In this document: piece by piece, positions 40,446-53,013 of the stretch | How positions within the stretch are numbered: the stretch's first letter is position 1 | How the letters are laid out: every line of letters starts with the position of its first letter | Assembly (NCBI GenBank): GCA_958496175.1 | Contig: OY292280.1 | Span: forward strand, 496,001-560,000 | Source: Sisyra terminalis | Lineage: Eukaryota; Arthropoda; Insecta; Neuroptera; Sisyridae | Length of the DNA: 64,000 nt | Reading direction: 5' to 3' | The notes under the pieces: model-generated | The model's input: only the letters and a program-made list of their open reading frames with translations | What the model was told of the DNA's origin: nothing | The model's database searches: none | Made by a program: the position numbers and the translations under genes

Positions 40446-42159
40446 CCCTTCATTTGTTTCCTTATGACAAAAAATCAAGCCCAAAACGAGGGAAATATAT
40501 ATTGTGAACATTTTGCTCATTTAATACTGTATTTTTCGTAGAACATATACCTAGTTTGTTTGTTTTTTTTTTTTTTTTTAATTTAAAGAAAAATAGGTTT
40601 ATTTCGTTCTACGTCTGTAATATTTGTTACGTTTTTCTAGAAATTTAAGTGAACACGAAGAGAAACATAGGATTTAGTTTTAGTGTCTAACTGGAAAAAT
40701 AGTCATTTTTTATAATTTATTATTTTTTTTTAAATGTATAGAACTAAATAGAATGTCATAGAAATATATAATTTAATAATTTTTTAATTATTTTAGTGTT
40801 TTAATTTTCCTTTCGTTATTGTGTTTTTTGGCTTTATCAACCTCATCAAAATCGAAGCTTTTCCGATTAATTCTAAGAAAATTCGCTGATTTTCCTCCAG
40901 AGTCAGAACCACAACTAAACCGACCTTGCGCACTGGTTTCTCTACGGCAAGGCCCAAAGTTCAGGTATATTCCATAGAAATCATAAATAATTTTCAAACT
41001 TTACAGAAAGTTTATTTTTATATTGAAACTACTTAAAATATATCTATGTACAATTGAATTGATTATATAATATTATATAATAATAAATGGTGAGTAACAT
41101 TTATTTTTCATTATTTCATAAAAGAAAAGCTGATAGAAAATTACAGTAAAACTCTTCAATTTATCTCCTTATTACAATAAAATTTTCGTATACAATAAAA
41201 TGTATAATGTTTTACAATATTTTGAATACCTAAAAATTAAAATAAATGACAACAATGATTTTTCACTAACATTTAAAAAAATAGAGTGGTTTAAAAACTT
41301 TCTTTGAATGAAAATAGCAAATTTTAAGGTCTACTTATGTATCTAGAGTTTTTAAAATGGTAATAAATAGTTACACTAAAATATATACTTAATGGATAAT
41401 GCCAAGAAGGCAATAATGACACATTAGATTTTAATAAGAATTGTTTCCATAGGGTGAACACAAATCAGCCAAAAAGCTTCTACGACAATTAACGACCAAA
41501 GTTTTGGATTCGGTTAAAAATCTGTTGGAGCCGAAGCTTTGTGTGAGTCACTAAATATAACCGAACTTGTACAATCGCCCACGAATGGTTCATATTACAA
41601 AAAATCAAACTACTTATTTTCAATATTTATAACAGATCTAAAGTATAACGTTTTGCCAATCATTTTAAGCTTTTTCAGCTATTTTTTTTACATTTCTGCT
41701 TAATCATTTAGTTTTCTAAACATTTCACCTGTTAAGTAATACCAATAAAATGAAATTAACAAAGCTTTAAATTACTTCTTAAATAGTGAAAAGGTTATTT
41801 TTTTGTGTATAAAAGTTTTTCAAAAGCATTAAATATTAATAAAATGCAAGAAGTTATACTTCCATGTAAAAGTTTAGTTTTTTTTTTCGAGTAATAAATT
41901 TTAGCCGTTCTTGCTTTATTACTATAATTTTCTTAACAAATTTTGTATCCTTATAAGAAAAAGAGACGGTAGAGAGGTTGGATTTTATGTTTTAATACTA
42001 AAGCTACCCGTGAAATATTCACAGCCAACACTGACACAAATGACAGTTGAAACAAATGACAACAATCAATTAATTCAAATTTGAGGCAAAGATAATTATA
42101 TTCGGGTTTTTACTCACAAATATGTGAGTAAATATATTCTTTCTTCTTTGTCTTCGCCG

Positions 42160-42193
<34 letters not shown>

Positions 42194-42773
42194 CGGCATT
42201 TGCTTTTTATTAATTTCCAATATTTGATTAATATTTTGACTGTTTTAAAATAAAAAAATGTGTAAAAATTAAAAAAAAATGTTTATTCGTTGCTAGGAAA
42301 TGGAAAACTAATTTACAAAATTTCAAATTGGTTTTAAAAATTATCAACATTATCTCACGTAGTTGGCTTGGTTAATATTTTACATACAGGAGAAGTTAGG
42401 ATATATGCACTGTTGTTGTTTAAAGCGCGGCTTCTTGTCTATTGTTCAGTGCATTATTCACATATACAGTGAACGTTCTTATGTTTGGGCTCTTGTGCAA
42501 TCCATTTTTGCTACAAAACTCCTAACACCATTTATTTTTTACCCTCTGACAATGTGCCTAAAGAAGTATAACTTTAAAAATTTCTCAGACATTGACTCGC
42601 TAATTGTTTTAACCGACAATAGTCGCTATATAAGCAAACAGTTAAAAAAGTTAAGATTATCGACAAGACGTTGTACTATGCTTAATATAGCATTTGTTTT
42701 TAACATATTTTTTTTTATAAAAAATTATTTAATTTGGTTATGGACGCGAATAACATGTGAGATTGTATTTGAA
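40446..42773. other. Convergent intergenic region
   Basis: 2.3 kb of AT-rich DNA between the stop codons of the chitin-binding gene and the RNF220-like gene. It should contain both 3' UTRs. A long (AT)n tract lies at 42166-42193. A 143-codon open frame at 42363-42794 has no recognisable motif and overlaps the RNF220 end. Confidence 0.5.
42166..42193. repeat. (AT)n microsatellite in a short palindrome
   Basis: About 14 AT units flanked by GCCGACATAC on the left and TATCGGCAT on the right, so the whole can fold back as a near-perfect hairpin or cruciform. Confidence 0.85.
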
Positions 42774-43991
42774 TTAAATATAAACTTTTCGTAGATCAGC
42801 AGGCGATGTGATCATATTACATTGGGGACAAAGTTTTTTGATTCCTAAGGTTTTAAGCCAACAGAGTTCACAGTGGACATGCCAACAACAAATTGATATA
42901 ACTGGAGTACGGTACCGTCCCATACAAATCAAGCATTTATATTGTCCTTTGTTGTTTTCACGACTTTCTAACTCCCGAACTCGTTGTTTAAGAGCTTCAA
43001 TTGTTGGGTTGGGACTAACGATGGAACTTTCATCTGGTTCTTCCTCGTCGTTGGGATTTGACTCGTCTGATTCTCTGTCTTCAATTGGGGAATCGGCGCC
43101 GATAATGGCAAGACGAAGAGCCGTTTGTTCTTTGTCTTCATTACGACTTACTAGAAGCAGAATGTCTCGTTCGGAATACTGTGGGGGGCCGTATTTTTCG
43201 TTGTCGTCACCGTCTACGATCAGATCTTCTTCCTCATCGTTTTTCATTTTGGTTACACAAGTCCCGATTCCAGCAGCACTATAACCACCTTCTAGCATAC
43301 TTGAGGCACGCACTCGATGCTGTCCTGCCCACTCATACTCGCCAAAATCATCTCCTCCGACATCAATATCCTCATCATTTTCCTCACTACTGGAACCACA
43401 CCCCTCGCTTCGTCGTAAACATTCTTCCACGTGCAGATTGATATCCCCGTTGATTTGATTGTTGCAAACTGGACAAGTTGGGATATCATCACTTTTCCTT
43501 TTACGAGATTTTATTTTCAATCGGCTCTGTCGGTTTGATTTAACATTTTGATAAGTTTCCCAACATTTTTCCGGGGGAATCGGGTCGGCAGTTTCACTAG
43601 TTGCTGCGGAATTTGTTGTGGGACTGGGTGATAGACTCATGCTGGATGTTGCACTAGGAACTGATTTTCGTTTTCCGTTGGAAGAAATCTTATCTAATTT
43701 ACTTAATTCCGATAGGTAGTGCTGTTCCAGTTCATTAGGTCGAACCGTTACGCTGCAGACAGGACAACAAAGAGGTATGAGACGTTTTTTCGAACGACAC
43801 CCGCGTCCACTCTCTTCTAGAGGTGAATCCAAGTTAGGGGAAGTTTGTCCCGAAACTTCTTCACCTGGAAAATCCGAGTTTCTGGTTTCTAGCAGTACTG
43901 AGTTATCGGAAACCGGCTCGTACAAGGTTTCGTTTTGGACATTTGGTAGGTGCAGGATAAATTGGACATCCTTCAAATTGGCCATAGCCAT
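42774..43991 (-). CDS. RNF220: RNF220-like RING E3 ubiquitin ligase, intronless
   Basis: Single exon of 405 aa; an in-frame TGA lies just upstream of the first ATG, supporting this start. The C-terminus carries a C3HC4 RING (CLICMGRYRTPVIS, CCWHVHCELCWLKTLG, KKLCPQC) that matches vertebrate RNF220 closely (CLICMDSYSMPLTS, CWHVHCEECWLRTLG). The upstream family block RVRASSMLEGGYSAAGIGTC with VDGDDNEKYGPPQYSE is also diagnostic. A coiled-coil segment (TIEALKQRVRELESRE) precedes the RING. Two further Cys/His clusters (CCPVCSVTV; CPVCNNQINGDINLHVEEC) look like zinc knuckles. Human RNF220 is 566 aa. It transfers ubiquitin to nuclear substrates in vertebrates; targets here are unknown. It is the only intron-free gene in the window. 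Confidence 0.94.
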   Translation of the reverse strand: MAMANLKDVQFILHLPNVQNETLYEPVSDNSVLLETRNSDFPGEEVSGQTSPNLDSPLEESGRGCRSKKRLIPLCCPVCSVTVRPNELEQHYLSELSKLDKISSNGKRKSVPSATSSMSLSPSPTTNSAATSETADPIPPEKCWETYQNVKSNRQSRLKIKSRKRKSDDIPTCPVCNNQINGDINLHVEECLRRSEGCGSSSEENDEDIDVGGDDFGEYEWAGQHRVRASSMLEGGYSAAGIGTCVTKMKNDEEEDLIVDGDDNEKYGPPQYSERDILLLVSRNEDKEQTALRLAIIGADSPIEDRESDESNPNDEEEPDESSIVSPNPTIEALKQRVRELESRENNKGQYKCLICMGRYRTPVISICCWHVHCELCWLKTLGIKKLCPQCNMITSPADLRKVYI

Positions 43992-45635
43992 TGCTGATAT
44001 AACTCATAACTACGTCACACTGTTCCTCATAAGACATAACCTCCTCTTTGCAAATCAACAAATCCAACTACCAAACGCATACAACGTTTTATTTCACATT
44101 CGTTTCCTTCGAATTGCAATATATGCGCTTACTTTCTAGTCATATACTCTGTAAACCAAAACAAATATCAACTTTTATAATATCAATCAATTAAAATCGC
44201 CAAAATTTAATTAATAAAACCGATAATTACCTTCAACATCTTTTACTTCACTTATATATTTCTTCGTCAAACCGTTCACTTATCGAATTTAATTCGTTTT
44301 ATTTACCAACATGTAATGTCAAACATTTTCACTTGACAAGGCCGACTTACGCTATTTTCAAGTTTGTTATGTTTACTAGTGTTTACTGCTGTTTACTATA
44401 GGATCCAATCTGAGTGAAGTTGGCAGCAGTTGCTTATTTTAAAAAAAATATCTCAATATTAATCAAATGTTCATTGTGTTAATGTATTTTTTTAATTTTA
44501 TTATAAAGTAACAATTTTATCAAAATTATAATGGCTAGTTGAAATTAAATAATACAATTTTGCAACGATATATTTTTATTTCCATATGTTCCATATATAT
44601 AGTTTACATGCGCTCAATGAGGATTGCGCACATTGCGCATATTGAATCAAGCTACCTTCACACGAGCGAATTTTAAATAATTTTATTGTTTACATTGTTT
44701 ATTAGCTGCATTAGCTGATATCCACGCTATCCACGTAACATAAAAAAATATTTATTTGCACTAAAAATTGATGTTTTCTTTTTATTTCTAGACATTTTTT
44801 AATAAGAAACATTGCAACAATCCTCATATTTCAAGGCAGGTGCTAAATCTAAATCAAAAATACTCTATGAATATAAATATCATAAGCGTCATAAGTATGT
44901 TACGTAGATGAAGTTGAGGGTATCAACTAGTATTGAATATTTTTGTTGCCACTATTCAAAATATGTATGCTTATTCTTAAGCTTATTGGTAACACTTATT
45001 CTGATTTAGAAAAATAATTATTATATTAGTGTACAAGGTATACAATATTCAATGCAGCACAACGAAGCTGTACTGGCTGTACTTAAACGAACATTATCCT
45101 TTTGGTCAAGTTTTGAGTTTGAACAAAGCCAAAGTCGATCTAAGTTCGACTTTAGGTTATTTGGTCGAAGCTGAATCGAATAAGTTAATATTTCACTTAT
45201 TTTCTGCTTATTTGAGTAGCGTGATTCGTTTGTTTTGGCGCCAGCCATTCAAATATTGTAACTTGATCCGTTTGAACGTAGGCGTAAAAATCGCTAGTAT
45301 GCGCCTTAAATCACATCCATTAGAAACATTTATGTTTATTTGCGATCTTTTGTTGACAAATCATAAAGTAATTTAATTAAAATAGAATATAATTTGGAAA
45401 AATATAAATTATAAATCAAGCCGTACATTGCATACCGTCATAGTTGTATAGTAAGTTATCATAGAAGCACAGCTTGTCGTTCAAGTAGAATTTGAATTAA
45501 AAAATCTGTTTAAATTGTCTTCTACAAATCTGGTATGTGATATTATTTCTTAATTAAATTGATGGTATAATCAGTCGATAATCGATCTGTAATCGATTAC
45601 TTTTGATTGAACATTGAGTCTGATTGACGATTTTA
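43992..45635. other. Divergent intergenic region, RNF220/prolyl oligopeptidase
   Basis: 1.6 kb between two start codons, holding both promoters. A 115-codon open frame at 45029-45376 has no recognisable motif and no coherent splicing partner. Otherwise AT-rich with nothing I can name. Confidence 0.45.
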
Positions 45636-48600
45636 ATGTTACTCAAAGGCATCGCACGGTACGTGACTAAGCTAAATCAAACGAAAAACTATTGGCGGAC
45701 AAATTGGCAACATTTTCAATCTCCAGTGCAAAAATCAGCATCGTGCAGGAGTATGGCAACAATGAATTTCAAATATCCAAAAGCTCGTCGAGATGAAACC
45801 GTCATCGACGATTACCATGGAGTCAAAGTATACATTGCTCATCATAATAATCTCCAAATTAAACCAACTGTTCTGATTTAAATAGAAATTATCTTCATCA
45901 CCTTTGAATTGCTTGTATGATTCCACGTATGACGTTGAATTGCTCAACATGTTTCATCGTCTAATTCGATCGTTCTACGTAATTTAACGTGTTACGTTGA
46001 AATAAACAATCAATTTAACGGACTTGAACAAATGTTTTAGGCTACAGCTTGTGTATTAAAAAAAATCATCGTCAATAACAAAGATTATTCAACCCATTTA
46101 AAATGGCAATGTGTCACAGACCGTATGCTTGTGAACCTTGGTTCCATTCTATGCTAAACATTTATATTTTCAGAGTTTAATTTTTTTAAATTTAAATAAT
46201 TAACCTATAGGAAATAAATGTTCAAGTCTGCTGAATTTCTGGTTTGCTTCACGTTTAATTTTGTACAGCGATCGAATTGTGGGATGCAATAGTCCTTCTA
46301 GGACGCAGCACAAATAAACTAATCTCTACTACACCAACAAATATTCCTTTTATGCTACGCAGGCGAAGCTGTGAAAGTTAGCTAGTTTAAAGAAAGACTG
46401 AAAAGAAAATAAAGATCGTGTAGGAACAATAAAAGCTGAACATTAAAGTTTACTAACGAACTTACATAAGCCTGTAAAAAGTATCAATGTCTGACATCTG
46501 TCTCCAAATTCCTCACTATGCATTTGATTGTTCGAGTAAATTGATTGTTTCCTTTCAGTTCCGAGTGCTTTTCAAAACAGCAAAATTAATTGTTTAAGCA
46601 AAAAAATAAAATAAATCAGAGCACTAGGTTATATTATCATTTGAAGTTAATTTTTCAAAGAATATTTCATTTAGATCGCAGATCCTTATCGATGGCTCGA
46701 AGATCCTGACTCGGAGGAAACGAAGAGCTATGTAATGGCACAAAATGCAATCACACGGCCATACCTCGACGAATGTCCTTATCGAACAAATGTTCGAAAC
46801 CGTTTGTCGCAACTATGGGATTTCGAGAAATATTCCTGTCCACAAAAGCATGGCAAACGTTATTTCTTCTTTAAAAACACAGGATTGCAAAATCAAAGGT
46901 AAAAAAATAGCAATAGAGTGATTACTATACTATTTATGGTATCACAGTTCGTATCCTATATATGTACAGGCTATTTGCAATGATATTATTAATTTAATAT
47001 TTCTGTTAGTGTTTTGTACGTTCAGGATTCCTTACATGGAGAAGCTCGCGTTTTCTACGATCCCAACAAATTATCGGAAGACGGAACAATTGCCTTATCA
47101 GGCACTAGTTTTTCGGAAGACGGAGCTACAATGGCGTATGGTTTGAGCGCTAGTGGTTCCGATTGGATATCCATTCACTTTATGGATGTGGAAACTGGTA
47201 CTAAAAAAAATATTATTATTAACTACCCACCAATTTATTATTCGATTCTTTCAGGTGAAAAACTTCCCGAGATACTAGAAAAGGTTAAATTTTCACCTAT
47301 ATCCTGGACACATGATAACAAGGGAATCTTTTACGGGGTAACAGAATTTTTATTGTCAATCTAATAACACATTTCTGAACGTTTCTATAAAGATAGAGCC
47401 TTAATAATAATGATTCGTTTAAAAAAATAAAACAAATGGAAATTAAATAAAAAGGAAATGTTAACTCTAAAAGCTGGGTTTGTTTTAGTGTTATCCGGAT
47501 GCAGATAAGGCAGATGGTTCAGAAACCAACAGTAATTCTCATCAAAAGTTGTTTTACCATCGTATCGGAACGTCTCAATCGGATGATATTTTAGTAGTTG
47601 AGTTTCCTGAAGATCCACTTCTTCGAATGTACATAAATTTGAACATTTTTAAATAAAGTTTTTATCAATTGATTATTTTGTAGCGACGCAACTGTTAGTG
47701 ATTGTGGTAACTGGTTGATATTAACTCCGTTAAAAGGATGTCGAAACAATTTGCTATCATTTTGCAATTTAAAAGAAACTGGAGAAATCACTGGAAAGCT
47801 CAAACTAACTCAAGTGATTCGAGAAATGGTGGCTGATTATGATGTAACACCATTTATACGATTACTGTTATACGTTTTATTTTATTTTATTTTTGTTTTT
47901 TAAGTATATAACCACAGAAGGATCTGTGAATATTTTCCGTACAAATCGAAATGCACCCAATTATCGTTTGATTGGAATCGATTTTAATGATCCAAGGGAA
48001 GAAAATTGGACTACAATTGTGCCTGAACATAAAAACGATGTGTTAGATTGGGCGACTCCTGTTAATCATAACCAATTAGTTATTTGTTATATCCACGATG
48101 TAAAAGTAAATCAAATGAAATGTTATTTAGACCAGAAAGCACGTGGACTACTCATAAACATTTTTTGAAAACTTCGTGATTCCAACTGATAATCTCATTT
48201 TCTGTAGGAAATATAAAAAACCGATGTTTTCCGATTGCACTTAAATACCCACATGTAGCTTTGTACCCACATCAGCTGAAAATTGATGTTAATACGCATT
48301 AAGTATGATCAGAAAACATCAAACAGAATTGTCACTATTTAACGACATTACTACTTGAATAGTCCATGTACTGTACAGTCTAAGAAACTTTGATACAAAG
48401 TAATGTAACTTTTATTTTCATATATTCTGTGTTTAGAATGTGCTACAATTGTACAATATTAATGGAACATTCATCACCGATTTTCCTCTGGATATGGGCA
48501 CGATTGTCAGCATTTCCGGCAAAAAGAAACTCAGCGAAATATTTTACCAATTTACATCATTTCTGACGCCCGGAATCATTTATCATTGTGACCTGTCCAA

Positions 48601-50664
48601 AACCCCAGTTCAGCCAAAAGTAAATTTTAGGACTATTGATCTTACGATATTTGTTATTTACCAAGTTTTTATTTCTGATTAAATTATTATAGTTAAAAAA
48701 TAGTGTTTTGGCAAATATTCAAAATATCTATCCGTATATTATACCTATTCAATTCTTATTTTGCAGACCTATTTTTATGTTGCAGATATTCCGAGAAATA
48801 ACTGTCGATGGATACGACGCTTCAAATTACATAACGAAACAGGTGTTCTACCCCAGCAAGGATGGAACTAAAATTCCTATGTTCATTGTGTGCCAAAAAG
48901 TAATTATTCCAATTAAACTTCGAAAAATTTAACTTCATTATCAGTTTTCAACAATAAATAACTAGTGAAGTTTACTGAGGTGAAACTGATGAATAGAAAG
49001 CAACTTGAAATTATGACAAAAAGTAAATTTTGAACATTTCATGATAGTGTGCCCAAAAGAAAAAAAGGATTTTGTCTTATTTATGACCCTCGTATTGCAA
49101 TCTTTACATTTCGTGAACTTTTCAGTTGAAATCTTTAGGGTCATGGAGTTCTAATCTTAGTTTTGAGCAAACAGCACGAAAACTTAAAATTTTGAGAAAT
49201 ATTGTCCAACTTTCTTGTTTCACCCTGGTCATCTACGTTTACCATTTTTAAGAACTATCCAGCAGTTATTTATTATTTAACACTTGGTTAATTGTTGACT
49301 TCGCTTAGGCTCATTAAATGTTTGTTCTAATGCCTTCTGCATGTAATGCCTAGAATATAGCCAATATCACAAATTCAAAGATAATAAAATGTAGCTATAT
49401 TTTATTCGTCAGTAGCAATCTTACTAAAAGATTTTTAATTACGATCATTAATTACCTCCAGCTTCTTTTAGGGTAGCATTCAAGACGGATCCCAACCATG
49501 TCTTTTATATGGCTATGGTGGATTTAATGTCAGTATTCAACCGACTTTCAATGTGCCTCGGATAGTTTTCATTCAAAACTTCAACGGTATTTTAGCAATA
49601 GCAAATATTCGAGGCGGAGGGTAAGCTATTCTGATAGTTAAAACATTGTGAATTGAACGATTATTATTATTTCAGGGAATATGGTGAAGCATGGCATAAT
49701 AAGGGACGATTTGGTAATAAACAAAACGTTTTCGATGATTTTCAAGCAGCTGCAGAGTATTTAATCAATAACAAATATACGAGAAAAGAGTTACTTACTA
49801 TCCAAGGAGGATCTAACGGAGGCCTTTTAGTAGCTGCTTGCATTAATCAACGACCTGACCTGTTTGGGGCTGCTATTGTACAAGTGGGGTCAGTATCCTA
49901 AAATTCCAGGGGCAGTCTGTACATTTTCATTTTTAACTCAATTTTGTGGATAAATATTCGTTTAAGAAATATAGAAAACAATATCTATAACTTCTTCATA
50001 ATTTTTTACTAATAATTATTTTATAGTGTTTTAGATATGTTACGTTTTCATAAATTTACAATTGGCTACGCCTGGACGACTGATTATGGCAGCTCTAATA
50101 ATGAGGAACAGTTCAAATATTTGTTAAAATATTCACCATTGCATAACATAAATGTGCCTTCTAACAATGGTATTAAAAAAAATACCAATTTCAATCTATC
50201 ATTTATTGTATTAATTTATTTTGTACTTTCAAAATTGTAGGAAAGGATCAATATCCGGCAACATTATTGTTAACGGCTGATCATGACGATCGAGTTGTTC
50301 CGTTACATTCATTAAAGTTTATTGCTCAACTTCATCATTCATTACTGAAATCTGATATTCAGGAAAATCCGGTTTTGATACGGATTGAATCGAATGCCGG
50401 CCATGGGGGTGGAAAACCCACAAAAAAATTGGTCAGTTTTAATTTGCAGAGATAACGATAGTTTTTTTTTTAAAATATTTTTTTTAATTTGGACGATGTG
50501 CAAATGTTTGATGGTTGATAGTCCTACGTTAAAATTGTAGATTTTTTTTTTCTTTATTCTCAGAATTATAACTTATGATTTTTTCTTGTTATTTATAGAT
50601 TGATGAGGCGACTGATATCACATGCTTTTTAATTCAATCGCTTGGTTTAAAGTTTACCGACTGA
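45636..50664 (+). CDS. PREP: Prolyl oligopeptidase (14 exons)
   Basis: Serine peptidase of family S9A that cleaves short peptides after proline. Exons: 45636-45827, 46675-46898, 47010-47197, 47255-47337, 47489-47628, 47684-47843, 47905-48105, 48437-48619, 48786-48899, 49472-49620, 49676-49888, 50027-50169, 50241-50431, 50599-50664. Phases all agree, giving 748 aa (human 710). Landmarks: [12 protein letters not shown] at the start of the propeller; [54 protein letters not shown]; nucleophile Ser591 in GGSNGG; the Asp within [11 protein letters not shown] (677-680); His718 in AGHGGGKPT. The N-terminus is about 38 residues longer than human and basic ([20 protein letters not shown]), like a mitochondrial presequence; a downstream in-frame Met ([15 protein letters not shown]) would give the usual cytosolic form. 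A 57-nt stop-free intron follows exon 3. Confidence 0.96.
48205..48395 (+). repeat. Dispersed CRE-core repeat, copy in prolyl oligopeptidase intron 7
   Basis: Diverged copy: CCGATGTTTTCCGATTGCAC, ACATCAGCTGAAAATTGATG, then GTCACTATTTAACGACATTA and the end AGTCCATGTACTGTACAGTC shared with the copy at 55705. Confidence 0.5.
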
Positions 50665-51944
50665 ATTTGACTCAACTAGCGCGCAAAAAAAAATACAAAA
50701 TTCAGGAATCATTTTGCAGTATTTGCCAATTTATTATGATGAAGGAATTTTACTGTTAATCTTTATTATACGATGAATTGTTTTTTATTACAAATAATTG
50801 GTATTCATATTTCCTATTAAAAATATTATTTGAAATTCAAAATCAAATCTTTTGTTGTTTATTGATTAATAAGACCATTTTTTTATAACTAAGTACACCT
50901 AAAGAGGACTTTAAAAGAGTTGTAGACAAACCTACTTGTTACCAAACTGTGTTAAAAAATTTGAAATGATATTTTTATGTCTCCTCAAACCACTCTACTT
51001 TTGCAGAATGCTTTGAACGTTTTCAAGTGCTCTTAAGACTCGATGGAAAGGTAAAAATGTTCCCTTGGAATAATGAAAATAATACTTGATTTGTTAGCTG
51101 TTGAACGAGTTGATCTCAGTTGTATACATCTCTACCGCTTTAATTGTATATCTCCTATTTTTGTTGTAGAAACTTATGTTCAATTTATTCATCTAGTAGA
51201 CTGTATTAAATTCAATTGTTTTTTCAAACTCTTGACTTTTTTTAATAGATTAATAATACACGACTGTCGCTATATAATACACTGGAAGTGATAACTAATA
51301 ACGAAATTTTAGATTAATCCCCGAGTTTGAAAGAAAAACAGGAGTTTTAATCGCTAAAAAACGCGTAGGTGCTTTGGATGGAGCGTAGCATTGGGAACAA
51401 AGAAAAAAAAACTATCTAGAAAGCTTTGAAATGCGGTGCCAGAAATCAAAACCGAACATACAGGACGAATTATAAATGTAGAAATATTGAGAAAAATCAA
51501 CGAAGAAAGAACGTCCAACAATGTGGTGGTAAGAACAACTAGATGGATCACATTCTTAAAAAAGTAATCAAATTCGATAGTTTGGAATAAAACCTAGAAG
51601 AATCAAAGAAATAGGAAAAATTCTAATTTGTACAAATTTAAGCTGAAGAATGTCATCATGATACCACTAGGCTGTACTGAATAGAAAAGTCAACGTTACA
51701 GAAAAAAAAAACAAACAAAGAAATTGTTGCCAAAATAAAGAAGCTAGGCTATCGAAACAATTAACTTGCGAATAAACTAAAAAAATAAACCCATTCCTAC
51801 AACAAAAAAAAAAAAACGATTTCGAGGAATGAACGAAAAGTAAGTTATAATCTTCTGTGATAGTACGTTTTGTTAATTACATTAAATGGACTGCTAATTA
51901 AAGTCTAAGGAAACATTTCAATTTTGGTCACAGATGATGATTTA

Positions 51945-52145
51945 AAATACATAATGTGATCGAAAAACATCAATTTTTCCGATATTCATTGATTTTTTCC
52001 GATCGCATTAAAATGCACCTTGTACAGTACAAATTCACAGTATGCCAATTGGTATTAAAATTGTCATTTTTTGGCATCAATATCATTGCTTCTATGTGTA
52101 ACCGACAAATGGCCACCTTTGAACAGTTCATGCATAGCATGGTCT
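51945..52145 (+). repeat. Dispersed CRE-core repeat copy
   Basis: Begins ATAATGTGATCGAAAAACAT, contains TTTTCCGATCGCATTAAAAT and GGCATCAATATCATTGCTTC, and ends near CTTTGAACAGTTCATGCATA. These words recur in the same order in the copy at 55705. Confidence 0.5.
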
Positions 52146-52694
52146 AATATCACAAACAATACTATACAAATCACATTAAAACCGAATTGGCAGTTAGTTT
52201 CCAATCGTTTTTTTTTTTACTTGAATCAAAATAATAACACAAGCACATAAACTTAAATATAAATATTTATTAGCAAAAATTAATATTGAACTATTCTAGT
52301 TATTTAAACAAAAATCAAACAAATTTAGTGATATTTTCAAATTCAAACTATTCAATTATAACAAGTTATTAAATACTACGTAGTACATCGCTAAATATTG
52401 CAAATATTTACATAACACTGGGATATTTTTCCAGACGAGACTAGACTTTTTTGGCAAAGAAAAAAAAACAGAAGTTATGTATTGCAAATGACTAAAGCTA
52501 TTCTAAGATAAAATGTGAAATTAAAATTTAGAAAAATATTGGATTGAATAAATCAAATCCGTTTTTTTTATTACTAGATACTTGAACAAATTGAAACGAA
52601 CTTTAAGCTCCAATCCAAATTTTATCCTCTTTTGGTCCAATCAAAACATGTTGAAAATTTGCGACACGAACTCTTGAAATTTTGGTGGTCATGG

Positions 52695-52845
52695 ATGACA
52701 ATCTCATTATAGTGTATTCGAGAAACGACTTTTCGATCTCATTTAAGCACCCGTGTTAATTGCAATTAAAAAACATCTTGTAGTTATAACTATATGACGT
52801 CACTAACATTATTCTATGATTTTTGGCAGTCTAAGTGTTATTTCA
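52695..52845 (+). repeat. Dispersed CRE-core repeat copy
   Basis: Contains CACCCGTGTTAATTGCAATT and the core AACTATATGACGTCACTAAC with a perfect TGACGTCA at 52795-52802, then an AGTCTAAG end. Confidence 0.5.
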
Positions 52846-53013
52846 CGTTTAAATTTAAATAAATTTTAATAGAGATGAGATCGATGGAAAATACTGTTAA
52901 TTTATCACTATTTTCCTTACAAACATTCGTACCAATTTTAATAAGATACGGCTATTTCGCGCAAATTAAATATTAGGAATGGAGGATAAAATTCAGTTTT
53001 GGCTTCTCAATTT

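Larger units (their letters stand above)
50665..53013. other. Convergent intergenic region
   Basis: 2.3 kb of AT-rich DNA between prolyl oligopeptidase and the F-box gene. It holds two dispersed-repeat copies (51945-52145 and 52695-52845) and no supported gene. Confidence 0.5.

Noticed and set aside
42363..42794. 143-codon hydrophobic open frame next to RNF220
   Set aside because: AT-rich codons, no family motif, no splice partner, overlaps the RNF220 stop region on the other strand.
42808..43284. 158-codon plus-strand frame over RNF220
   Set aside because: Antisense shadow of the RNF220 exon; Ser-rich because it mirrors acidic and Arg-rich codons.
45029..45376. 115-codon frame upstream of prolyl oligopeptidase
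   Set aside because: No motif or coherent exon structure; most likely chance in a promoter region. Expression data could reopen it.
47198..47254. Reading the 57-nt in-frame segment of prolyl oligopeptidase as coding
   Set aside because: It interrupts a block that aligns directly with the family (VETG then [13 protein letters not shown]) and has perfect GT-AG ends.
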